Part shown: piece by piece, positions 9,926 to 18,350 of the stretch
Layout of the letters: each line of letters opens with the position of its first letter
Numbering within the stretch: position 1 is the stretch's first letter
Origin: Azolla caroliniana
Lineage: Eukaryota; Polypodiophyta
DNA: 64,000 nt
Direction of reading: 5' to 3'
NCBI GenBank assembly: GCA_043228905.1
Contig: JBHGNT010000002.1
Coordinates: 12,586,001-12,650,000 of the forward strand
Position numbers and translations under genes: made by a program
The notes under the pieces: generated by a model
Seen by the model: the letters and a program-made list of their open reading frames with translations, nothing else
Database searches by the model: none
Told to the model about the DNA's origin: nothing

Positions 9926-12900
9926 ATGGAAGGCGGAGGTAGTGGGCCTCCGGGCATGATGGTGCTGAATGCGCAGAATTACGCCGACTGGAAGATCAAG
10001 ATGGAGGATCTTCTTATTGTTCGGGACCTGTACGAACCGATTGACAGGTCGGAAATACCGAAGGGGGTACTTGAGTCGGAATGGAGGCTTCTGAACCGGA
10101 AAGCCGTTGCAACCATTCGGCAATACGTCGATGTAAGTGTTCTGCAACATGTGGCGAACGACACCAACGCATACGAGATGTGGCGGAAGCTGTCGGGCCT
10201 CTACGAGAGGAAGAATGCGTTGAACCGGACCTCCCTGATGAGGAAGATAGTGAACCTCAAGTACCGGGACGGCGAGAGTATGGTGGAACACGTAAGCACG
10301 TTCATGGGATTCGTGAATCAGCTTGCGGCGATCAAGTTCCCGCTGGAGGATGCAATGCAAGCCATCATTCTGATGTGTACATTGCCGGAAAGTTGGGAGA
10401 ACTTGGTGGTGACTCTCAGCACCTCCTGCACCGAAGATAACTTGTCTTTACAAACGGTAAAGACAAGTATTTTGAACGAAGAAGCGCGTCGGAGAGATAA
10501 AGAACCGGCCTCCGACTCGAAGGCGCTGCTTACCGAATCGGAACGGGGAAGACAATGGAACCGGAGTCCGCAAAGACGGGAGAAGTCGGGGACCCGGTCG
10601 CAGTCAAGAGGAAGACCCACATGCTTCCACTGTGGGAAGCCGGGGCACTTCCGGAAGAATTGTCGGCATTACCGAAAAGACAACGGAGCCGACGACACCG
10701 ATTCGAAGAAGTCACCGGAGCGAAACGGTGCATACCGGGGAGCCACGGACCGGAGGGGTCCGGATCGGCGAGGGCGGGACCGGAAAGGAACGACGGCACT
10801 CGCGGCAAGTGAAGAGGAGATCATGCTCATTACCGAAGAGAGGGAGCTGAACCTTGCCGGTGAAGAGATGACCTGGGTGGTCGATTCCGGAGCATCGTTC
10901 CACCTGACCCCGGAGAAGAAATACTTCTCATCCTACACAGCCGGTGAGCATGGCTGTGTCCGGATGGGAAATGAAGGTACATGCCGGATTGCCGGCATAG
11001 GAGACGTGTGGCTGATGACATCAACCGGATGCAAGATGCTGTTGAAGGATGTCCGACACGTTCCGGAGGTTCGATTGAACCTGATTTCGGCCGGGAGGCT
11101 AGACGATGAAGGCTACACGGGTAGCATCCGGAACGGTGTCATGAAGTTCAGCAAAGGGAGCCTGATAGTGGCTCGGGCCCGGAAGGTCAACACACTGTAC
11201 CTGATGAATTCCCGGCTATGTCCGGAGGAGCTGAACGTGGCAGCCGACACTGCCGGTGAGCTGTGGCACAAGAGACTGTGCCACATGAGTGAGAAGGGGA
11301 TGAAGAGGCTTGCCGAAGACAACCTGATACCGGTAAAGCTCGTACACCTGGGGAAGTGTACCGACTGTCTGGCCGGTAAGCAAAACCGGACCTCCTTCCG
11401 CTCAAGACCACCGATGAGACGTGGTGTACCATTGGAGTTGGTACACACTGATGTGTGTCAGGTAGAAACGAAGTCACATGGCGGAGCCCAGTACTTCGTA
11501 ACATTCATAGATGACCATAGCCGGAAGCTGTGGACGGCACCATTGAAGACAAAGGACCAAGTATTGTCCGTCTTCAAAGAACTCCACGCGAGAGTGGAAA
11601 GGGAATCCGGCAAGAAGCTGAAAGCAATACGAGCGGATAACGGAGGAGAATACCGAGGGCAATTTGAGGAGTATTGCCGTTCGATGGGAATCCGGCTCGA
11701 GTTCACTGTGCCGAAGACGCCGGAACTGAACGGGCTGGCCGAGAGGATGAACCGGACCATAATGGAGAGGGTCCGGAGTATGCTTGCACATGCGAAATTA
11801 CCCAAGGGGTTTTGGGCTGAGGCAATGTCGACGGCGACATACGTGATAAACAGATCACCCTCAGTACCTTTGGACGGAGACACGCCGCAGAGAGTGTGGA
11901 CCGGCAGGGAAGTATCCTACCGGCATCTGAAGGTGTTCGGGTGTCTCGCATACGTGCATGTGGCAAAGGACCGGAGAGGAAAGTTAGATCCAAAGACCCG
12001 GCCATGCATATTCCTCGGTTACGGCGACGACGAGTTCGGCTACCGAGTATGGGACCCGGTCGACAAGAAGATATTCAGGAGTAGAGATATCATCTTCATG
12101 GAGGACAAGACACTCGCCGACTGGGAGTCGGAGAAGAAGATGAAGAGCTCCAAGTCGACCGGTGAGGATCAACTCTACGAGGAGCAGTCCCGACCGGCAA
12201 GGGACCGGTTAGCACTCGAGGATCCGGCCGAAGACGGTGAAGAAACAGAACCGGCCGAGGAAGATGAAATTGATACCGGAACCGGTCCCGATCCCGAAAT
12301 GGATTCGGATGAAGAAGAATCGGAAGAACCGGTTACCGAAGCTCCGGAACGGAGATATCCTCTAAGAGAGAGAAGGGCCCCCCGGAGATTTCCGGAACCA
12401 GAGCACGTGCTGCTAACCGACGAGGGGGAGCCGGAGAGCTTTGAAGAAGCGAAGCATGACACCCATAGCCGCAGGTGGCTAAGTGCCATGCAGGAGGAGA
12501 TGGATTCCCTGCATGAGAACCACACATATGAACTTGTGGAGTTGCCGAAAGGAAAACGGGCACTCCGTAACAAGTGGGTGTTCAAGCTGAAACCGGGAGA
12601 TACCGGAAACCCCCCGAGATACAAAGCCAGGATCGTGGTGAAGGGGTTCCAGCAGAAGAAGGGCGTCGACTTCGACGAGATATTTGCCCCGGTAGTGAAG
12701 ATGACCTCCATCCGGACGGTGCTGAGCATAGCGGCAAGCATGGACCTCGAGGTAGAACAGATGGACGTGAAGACGGCATTCCTTCACGGTGACCTCGAAG
12801 AAGAGATCTACATGCAGCAACCGGAAGGATTCGAGAAGAAAGGGAAGGAGCACCTGGTATGCCGGCTGAAGAAGAGCCTCTACGGACTGAAGCAGGCTCC

Positions 12901-13999
12901 CCGGCAATGGTACCGGAAGTTCGACTCCTTCATGACCGACGAAGGGTACCACAAAACGCAGTCTGACCACTGCGTGTTTGTGAAGAAGTTCGAAGGAGGA
13001 GACTTTCTAATACTCCTCCTGTACGTGGACGACATGTTGATCGTCGGACGGGACCAGGTCAAGATACGGATGCTGAAGAAGGCTCTTCACCGAACCTTTT
13101 CAATGAAGGACCTGGGTCCGGCGAGGCAAATACTAGGGATGCACATCATCCGGGACCGGAAGAAGAAGCAGTTGTGGCTGTCACAGGAGAAGTACGTGAC
13201 AAAGGTGCTTCACCGGTTCAACATGTCGGAAGCAAGACCAGTCGGGTCGACTCTCCCGGCAAACTGCAAGCTGTCCAGCAAGCAAAGCCCCAAGACAAAG
13301 GCTGAGAAGGAGGACATGATGAAAGTACCATATGCCTCTGCTGTCGGGAGCTTGATGTACGCGATGGTGTGTACCCGACCGGACATAGGATATGCAGTCG
13401 GAGTGGTGAGCCGGTACATGAGCAATCCCGGCAAAGAGCACTGGAACGCGGTCAAGTGGATACTCCGATACCTGAAGGGCACAGCAAACGTGTGCCTCCG
13501 ATTCGGCTCCGGTAAACCCGAACTCGACGGCTTCACCGATTCGGATATGTCGGCTGATGCAGATACCAGCCGGTCCACATCAGGGTATGTGATGACGTAT
13601 GCAGGGGGAGCTGTTTCGTGGCAGTCGAGGCTGCAGAAGATGGTTGCGTTGTCAACCACGGAGGCGGAGTACATGGCAGCTGTTGAAGCCGGCAAGGAAA
13701 TAATATGGATGAAGGACTTCATTAGAGAGCTTGGTATCCGGCAAGAGGAGTACCGACTCTACTGCGACAGTCAGAGTGCCATCCACCTTGCGAAGAACGC
13801 GGCCTATCACTCCCGGACGAAGCACATCCAGCGAAGATATCACTGGATCCGGGAAAGGATAGAAGACCAGGAGTTCGTGCTGACGAAGATCCACACGGAC
13901 GAGAACGGGTCAGACATGCTGACCAAAGTGCTCACACCCGACAAGCTGGAAGCGTGCCGGAAGAGGGTCGGACTGGAGAGACATCCCATGCCGAAGTGA
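9926..13999 (+). CDS. C1 gag-pol polyprotein
   Basis: One frame of 1357 residues; I take ATG 9926 (MEGGG) over upstream TTG codons. Order: gag about 1-230, CCHC knuckle 233-246 (CFHCGKPGHFRKNC), protease with active-site Asp 320 (VVDSGAS), HHCC integrase finger about 420-470, integrase core with Asp 509 (HTDVC), Asp 571 (RADNGGEY) and Glu about 606 (NGLAER), acidic linker about 750-835, RT with YVDD at 1033-1036, and RNase H with Asp 1205 (FTDSDMS), TEAEY and DSQSA. All catalytic residues expected for the family are present and no stop or frameshift is seen. It should provide particle formation, maturation, cDNA synthesis and integration. Confidence 0.96.
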   Translation: MEGGGSGPPGMMVLNAQNYADWKIKMEDLLIVRDLYEPIDRSEIPKGVLESEWRLLNRKAVATIRQYVDVSVLQHVANDTNAYEMWRKLSGLYERKNALNRTSLMRKIVNLKYRDGESMVEHVSTFMGFVNQLAAIKFPLEDAMQAIILMCTLPESWENLVVTLSTSCTEDNLSLQTVKTSILNEEARRRDKEPASDSKALLTESERGRQWNRSPQRREKSGTRSQSRGRPTCFHCGKPGHFRKNCRHYRKDNGADDTDSKKSPERNGAYRGATDRRGPDRRGRDRKGTTALAASEEEIMLITEERELNLAGEEMTWVVDSGASFHLTPEKKYFSSYTAGEHGCVRMGNEGTCRIAGIGDVWLMTSTGCKMLLKDVRHVPEVRLNLISAGRLDDEGYTGSIRNGVMKFSKGSLIVARARKVNTLYLMNSRLCPEELNVAADTAGELWHKRLCHMSEKGMKRLAEDNLIPVKLVHLGKCTDCLAGKQNRTSFRSRPPMRRGVPLELVHTDVCQVETKSHGGAQYFVTFIDDHSRKLWTAPLKTKDQVLSVFKELHARVERESGKKLKAIRADNGGEYRGQFEEYCRSMGIRLEFTVPKTPELNGLAERMNRTIMERVRSMLAHAKLPKGFWAEAMSTATYVINRSPSVPLDGDTPQRVWTGREVSYRHLKVFGCLAYVHVAKDRRGKLDPKTRPCIFLGYGDDEFGYRVWDPVDKKIFRSRDIIFMEDKTLADWESEKKMKSSKSTGEDQLYEEQSRPARDRLALEDPAEDGEETEPAEEDEIDTGTGPDPEMDSDEEESEEPVTEAPERRYPLRERRAPRRFPEPEHVLLTDEGEPESFEEAKHDTHSRRWLSAMQEEMDSLHENHTYELVELPKGKRALRNKWVFKLKPGDTGNPPRYKARIVVKGFQQKKGVDFDEIFAPVVKMTSIRTVLSIAASMDLEVEQMDVKTAFLHGDLEEEIYMQQPEGFEKKGKEHLVCRLKKSLYGLKQAPRQWYRKFDSFMTDEGYHKTQSDHCVFVKKFEGGDFLILLLYVDDMLIVGRDQVKIRMLKKALHRTFSMKDLGPARQILGMHIIRDRKKKQLWLSQEKYVTKVLHRFNMSEARPVGSTLPANCKLSSKQSPKTKAEKEDMMKVPYASAVGSLMYAMVCTRPDIGYAVGVVSRYMSNPGKEHWNAVKWILRYLKGTANVCLRFGSGKPELDGFTDSDMSADADTSRSTSGYVMTYAGGAVSWQSRLQKMVALSTTEAEYMAAVEAGKEIIWMKDFIRELGIRQEEYRLYCDSQSAIHLAKNAAYHSRTKHIQRRYHWIRERIEDQEFVLTKIHTDENGSDMLTKVLTPDKLEACRKRVGLERHPMPK

Positions 14000-14009
14000 A
14001 GGGGGAGTT
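14000..14009 (+). other. C1 polypurine tract
   Basis: AGGGGGAGTT directly abuts the 3' LTR and follows the gag-pol stop at once. It is the normal plus-strand primer and contrasts with G1-G3, which lack one at this place. Confidence 0.85.
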
Positions 14010-14768
14010 TGTTGGGATTTTCGGTCCCTCCGGATGGGATGTCCGGAGATGAATGACGGCAAGCCCGGTTACGGTTACGGAACCGGATGAAGATACAGGT
14101 CCGGTGAGCGCACTCTCCGGATGATGAAGAATACCCGGTATGAAGCCGGATGAAGAGTACCCGGATACGGATCCGGATGATGAAGTACCCGGATACGGAT
14201 CCGGATGATGAAGACCCCGGCTACGGAGCCGGATGACGAAGACCCGGCTACGGAGCCGGATGACGAAGACCCGGCTGCGGAGCCGGATGATGAATGTACC
14301 CGGAGAGAGATCCGGATGCGGGGACATATTTATAAATATGTTTGCCAAGAGCCCTTGAGGCTATATGTGTAAATAGTCCGAAAGTCATATGTGTATAAAT
14401 ATGACTTAGGGCAAACAGTTTTTGTTGTTGCTCATATTTTTTTTCTGTTTTCACTTAGAGAGAGTGAAGAGAGCAGCCGAGAGAGAGAGAGAGAGAGAGA
14501 GAGACGAGGAGGTCGTTGCCTCTGTGTATTACCGCCGCTTGTGGCGAAGATAGTGAGCTCAAGGTTGTTGCCTTGAAGCTTCACCATTGTACATCTCTGT
14601 TCATAGTGATAGTTGGAGTTTGAGGACTCCCGTGGTTTTTCCCATTTAGGGTTTTCCACATAAAATATCCTGTGTACTCTCCTCTCTATTGTCTTCGGGT
14701 ACTTTGTATTTCCTATTTTCTGGGAGTTAATCCTATTTATCGGTTGTGGCCGAGCACCGATTGCAACA
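14010..14768 (+). repeat. C1 3' LTR
   Basis: 759 bp. It differs from the 5' LTR at about three bases (near 14413, 14657 and 14738) and by a GA run of 26 rather than 28 nt (14479-14504). Confidence 0.95.
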
Positions 14769-14773
14769 CAATC

Positions 14774-15146
14774 CCGACGAGGAATACCCGAAGACGAACT
14801 TAAAGAAGAGCAGGAGCAGACCGATGCCGGAGAAGAAGAAGAGCTGAGACCGGAAGACACCAGAGCAGAGGAAGGAGGCATATCGAGCCGACCAGTCGAG
14901 ACCGGAGAAAGCGACACTGGTAACAGAACAGAACCAAGAACGGAGGGAGAACAGGAAGAACCCGGACGAAGCGGTGAGGAATCACCGGCACCACAGAATC
15001 AAGCAGAGCCAGAGCAGCAAATTTTTACGGAACAGCCCACCCAACCGGAGGTCGGAGACCAGGCAGGCAAGGAACAGGAACAGGAGGAAGAAGCACCACT
15101 TGACACCATCGAGCAGAGTGTGCTCGATATTTTAGAGGAAGAATGA
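14774..15146 (+). pseudogene. G1 extra ORF, 3' part
   Basis: Continues the frame of 6610-9134 once C1 and one copy of its target duplication are discounted; the 5' and 3' pieces together are exactly 966 codons including the stop. The piece is Glu/Gln/Pro-rich and low in complexity, and ends in EQSVLDILEEE before the TGA at 15144-15146. The same ending closes the G2 and G3 copies (LEQSILDILDEE and LDQSIVDILEDE), which fixes the homology of the stop. Confidence 0.85.
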
Positions 15147-15156
15147 GGCCGGGAGT

Positions 15157-15196
15157 GGATTCGAAGTGCAAGGCACTTTCCCACGGGCGTGCCATG
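15157..15196 (+). promoter_or_regulatory. Pre-LTR hairpin and invariant CCCACGGGCGTGCCATG motif of G1
   Basis: Between the extra-ORF stop and the 3' LTR lies a short hairpin, AGTGC-AAG-GCACT (15165-15177), followed by TCCCACGGGCGTGCCATG ending at the LTR border. G2 (33704-33735, minus) and G3 (43692-43726) have the same arrangement. This is the position of the polypurine tract in other LTR elements, but the motif is not purine-rich. Confidence 0.75.
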
Positions 15197-15586
15197 TGTT
15201 GGCCGGTCAGAAGAGCAAGGACAAGTGGGAAGGCGGAGTCGGATCGGATAATAGGAAATAAATAATAGTAGAATTATTATTCGGAGGGACGGATCCGGTA
15301 CAGTTGTACCGATCCGGATCCGGACCGATTCGGATGTCGGTTGCCTAAGCGCACCGATTGTAACCTTGCCGGATGCCTATAAAAGGATTCGATGATTTGT
15401 AAAGGGTGGGACGGAAGTAATACAATAGTAATTATTGCGTGTTTATCTGTATCTTCGTATTGTTTACCGTCTGTGCTTAATTGTAATCATCTTACGCGTG
15501 TAACCTAGCATCCAATCCTTACCACCCCTTTGGAGAAGTGTCGGATAGACACCTGTGTTGAGGCTAGTCCGGCCAGGCAGACAACA
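15197..15586 (+). repeat. G1 3' LTR
   Basis: 390 bp, colinear with the 5' LTR without gaps. TATAAAAG lies at 15378-15385. It is followed by the target duplication TGAAC at 15587-15591 and then by resumed G0 sequence. Confidence 0.95.
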
Positions 15587-15591
15587 TGAAC

Positions 15592-15975
15592 AACTAATCC
15601 TTTTCTTTCGTCCGTTGATAGGTGCTCGGGTGGCAACCCTGTTGTAAGAAAGATTGTCATTTCTGAGATCCAAGCATCATCGTTGTCTTCGTTTAATTTC
15701 CGTACACGTATTGTGTCCACCCAAAAGAGTTGCCCATCGGAAAGTCATATTTCACACTTGTGCCCTCTTCTCCTGACTCTAGTCGGCTAAGATAATCAGC
15801 AACTGCATGCTATACCCCTAGCCAATGCAGAATGTCGAATTCAAATTCTTGCAGTAATAGCATCCATCGTGCCAACTTACCCATTAATTCTTGTTTGGAG
15901 ACCAAATAGAGTAAAGTAGAATGATCGACGTGGAATGTAAATTTTTTGCCCAAAAGGTAGTGTTAGAATACGGGT
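15592..15975 (-). pseudogene. G0 relic, second part: RNase H end and RNase H-integrase linker
   Basis: Read on the minus strand it matches the G2 RNase H region: LLGKKFTFHVDHSTLLYLV, then GKLARW, LLQEFEFD, HAVADYLSRLESG, then the linker with LTTGLPPE. It has at least two stops. Together with 301-1484 it forms one gypsy pol, because the order RNase H, linker, integrase is correct across the G1 insertion. Confidence 0.85.
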
Positions 15976-15994
15976 AAGGCATATTGTCTTCACT

Positions 15995-16210
15995 CTAGAT
16001 ATCATAAAATGATACCTCTTCTGACTGACTATTAGCCAAATCGGTAACTACAACAGAATCCTTTTCTACTTCCTTCGTAGCCAAACGTGTACGAGGACGT
16101 TTACAGCCGACTCGTGTATCCAGATCAGACGACATCCATTCGACTTGTTCTCTGCTAATTGCAGAGGTAACCGGGCGTGCCAAAATTATAATGTGTTGTC
16201 TGGCTGACAA
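15995..16210 (-). other. Unassigned 71-codon open frame
   Basis: Free of stops and without resemblance to the retroelement domains around it. It has a basic patch (CKRPRTRLATK) and a hydrophilic Ser/Glu end with SEEVSFYDI before a TAG at 15995-15997. No splice sites are convincing. It could be a captured host fragment, a piece of an unrecognised polyprotein or chance. Confidence 0.2.
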
Positions 16211-16217
16211 TCGACTA

Positions 16218-16524
16218 TGTTATCGACCCAGTATCTAAGACCCAGTATCTAAGACTCAATATGTAAGACCCAGTATCTAAGACTCAGTATGTAAGACTTG
16301 GCATGCAAGAATTAGTATGCTTGATATTATAGTATGTAAGACTTGGCATGAGCATGCTTATCATGCATCACTACATGTATAAAAAGGGTTGATCTCCCTT
16401 GTTAACATCAAGGAGATCAACACTAGTCATGGGATAGATACTTTTACTCATTGTCATCAACTTCTTGATCTCCCTATCTCATCAATTTCCCCATCTCTTT
16501 ATCTCCAATTGTTCATCCGTGATA
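16218..16524 (+). repeat. G4 left LTR
   Basis: 307 bp from TGTTATCG to about CCGTGATA. It begins with seven 14 bp repeats (16225-16322, GACCCAGTATCTAA type). TATAAAAAG occurs near 16379, followed by an AAGGAGATCAACA leader. Exact borders are uncertain because no target duplication is preserved. Confidence 0.75.
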
Positions 16525-16575
16525 GATTGATCTCCTTCCTTCTTTCCTTCTTTCCTTCTTTCTCAATACACTATC

Positions 16576-17413
16576 ATGTCAGAATTATCTAGTAATCTTG
16601 AGCAAATTTTGTCGATCGTGCAACAACTCCAACATGAGAATGCGAACTTGCGAAACTCTGTTTAAGAACTTCAGGCAGCCACAACGGCTATACCTCACCC
16701 GATTGTTGACCCTTATGCTGTAGAACCCAATGTCAGCTTGCAAGAAAAATTCAATGGAACAAGGTCACGGCTAAGAGGTTTGATCAACCAAATCTGCCTT
16801 ATTATTCGTTTTCAGCCCCGACGCTATTTTGATGACTTTCGACAAGTTGGGCTCATCGGCACGTTGTTGATAGGACAAGCACAAGCTTGGTATGCCCCTC
16901 TAGTGGAGACCTCTTCGCCTCTCTTGAATGACTTCCAAGCATTTCTTACCGAATTTGAAGCAACTTTTGGGGAGACTGACAAACGACGAGCCACACTCAA
17001 CAAACTCTTATGTGTTACAACAAGGAGATCGTGCGGCATCAATCTATGCATCCAAATTTCGTGAGCTCGCGTGCGATGTTGAGTGGGACGGACAAGCCCT
17101 CCTCAATCAATTCCGCCGAGGATTACGAGGTGAGATAAAAAATCTTTTACATAACTTTCCTGAGCCCACATCTTTGAATGAGGCTATTTCCCAATTTGTG
17201 CGTTGCGATAGCCGTCTCTTTGAGTTCCGGCAAGAGGAACGTCCTCACCGGATCCATCCACCTTGGCCAGCTACTACGCGAAGTCACCTACCATGGTTGA
17301 TGACCCTGCCTCACATGTCATTCTCCACTTCATCTTCAACTCCCGCCACAGATTCTTGCTCGCCAATGGAGATCGATCGAATTTGCTACCGACCATTGAC
17401 TAACGCGCAATGA
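16576..17413 (+). pseudogene. G4 gag
   Basis: ATG 16576 opens a short coiled-coil N-terminus, broken by TAA at about 16660. The capsid-like region follows (NGTRSRLRGLINQ, ALAW-like QAQAWYAPL, LNDFQAFLTEFEATFG), then a frameshift near 17010 into the frame carrying ASIYASKFRELACDVEWD and LLNQFRRGL. It resembles the gag of sushi-type chromoviruses. The nucleocapsid knuckle may remain in the short CLYCGGPDHLIHSC-like stretch near 17440-17475. Confidence 0.75.
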
Positions 17414-17599
17414 CAACATCGATGGGCCAACAATTTATGTCTCTATTGTGGCGGCCCTGACCATTTGATCCACTCTTGCCCAAAAAAGGGACCCCGTCAA
17501 ACACCACATCGTGTGGATGGGGTTGAAATTTTCTGCCAATAGGAAAACTTCAATGTCCATTTGCAGTAGGGGTTGTGCATCTGGACCACAAGAGTCGAC

Positions 17600-17973
17600 A
17601 ATTATGTCAAGGGCCCAATCAACCGACTTCCTCGACAACAAGCTTCCTGCTCCCGATCACTCTTCAATTTGGCTCCACCACTCTGAAGTCAAAAGCTTTG
17701 TTGGATTCTAGGGCTACATCGTGCTTTATTGACATCATGTTTGCACGGAAACACAACATTTCAAGCAACAAAATAACCGTCCCGATTCCAGTTGAAGTGA
17801 TCGATTGTCGAATGCTCTCTTATGGTGCCATCACAAATACAACAATTCCCTTGGGTCTCCACATAGGAATCCACCAGGAAGAAATCACTTTTAACCTCAT
17901 CACATCACCTCGACATTCTATCATCTTGGGGTTATCATGGCTCGAGACTCACAATCCAGTCCTGGATTGGTGA
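17600..17973 (+). pseudogene. G4 protease
   Basis: Retropepsin relic with LLDSRATSCFID where DSGA is expected, so a Gly next to the active-site Asp is replaced by Arg. ILGLSWLETHNPVLDW closes the domain at a TGA (17971-17973). It resembles the sushi-type chromovirus protease. Confidence 0.75.
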
Positions 17974-18059
17974 TCTTGCTCCATCAACTTCACCTGGAAT
18001 TTTCACTCACAAGGGATTACGTCCACCCTTCTTCGAGCCAATGCTCCACCATTTGTTTC

Positions 18060-18350
18060 GCCGCCTACTCCAGTGAGGACCCTCAACGGTTGCTCCCACT
18101 CATGTTTCATGGACAACTCCCATTTCTACTCCAGTGAGAACCACATCAATGGTTGCTTCAATTCTAGTTTCTTCTCTAGTGAGGACCACGTCAACGGTCA
18201 CTCCCACTCATGTTTCTGCTCCGGTGAGGACCAGGTCATCAGTTGCTCCCATTTCCTCTTCAGCGAGAAGGGATTCATTCGCCACTCAAAATATACATTG
18301 AAGAGAATCTCGCAAAGGGATTCATTCGCCACTCAAAATCTCTAGTTGGC
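18060..18350 (+). repeat. Short tandem duplications in the G4 protease-RT linker
   Basis: Several degenerate copies of a CTCCAGTGAGGACC...TCAACGGT unit of about 45-60 bp lie at 18070-18260. A 41 bp direct duplication containing GGGATTCATTCGCCACTCAA lies at about 18277-18340. A CGGTTCGAAACTG duplication is seen at 18427 and 18471. These expanded after coding was lost or in a tolerant linker. Confidence 0.65.

Larger units (their letters stand above)
9135..14768 (+). mobile_element. C1: complete, apparently intact Ty1/copia retrotransposon
   Basis: 5634 bp with LTRs of 761 and 759 bp, target duplication CAATC (9130-9134 and 14769-14773), tRNA-iMet primer site, one uninterrupted gag-pol frame and a polypurine tract. 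It lies in the extra ORF of G1 in the same orientation. I count three substitutions plus one 2 bp change in a GA run between the LTRs, so the insertion is young. It is the only element in the window that looks able to encode all its own functions. Confidence 0.97.
1485..15586 (+). mobile_element. G1: Tat-like Ty3/gypsy LTR retrotransposon, non-autonomous, nested
   Basis: Complete insertion bounded by two 390 bp LTRs and a perfect 5 bp target duplication TGAAC (1480-1484 and 15587-15591). Order: LTR, primer site, gag, protease, start of RT, deletion, integrase, A-tract, long extra ORF, hairpin and pre-LTR motif, LTR. RT and RNase H are missing, so the element could only move with help from another. 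Copia C1 (9135-14768) sits inside the extra ORF. Excluding C1, G1 is about 8.5 kb. The LTRs differ by about three substitutions in 390, so insertion was fairly recent. The Tat-like assignment rests on retropepsin and integrase sequence, the primer site and the presence of an extra 3' ORF. Confidence 0.93.
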
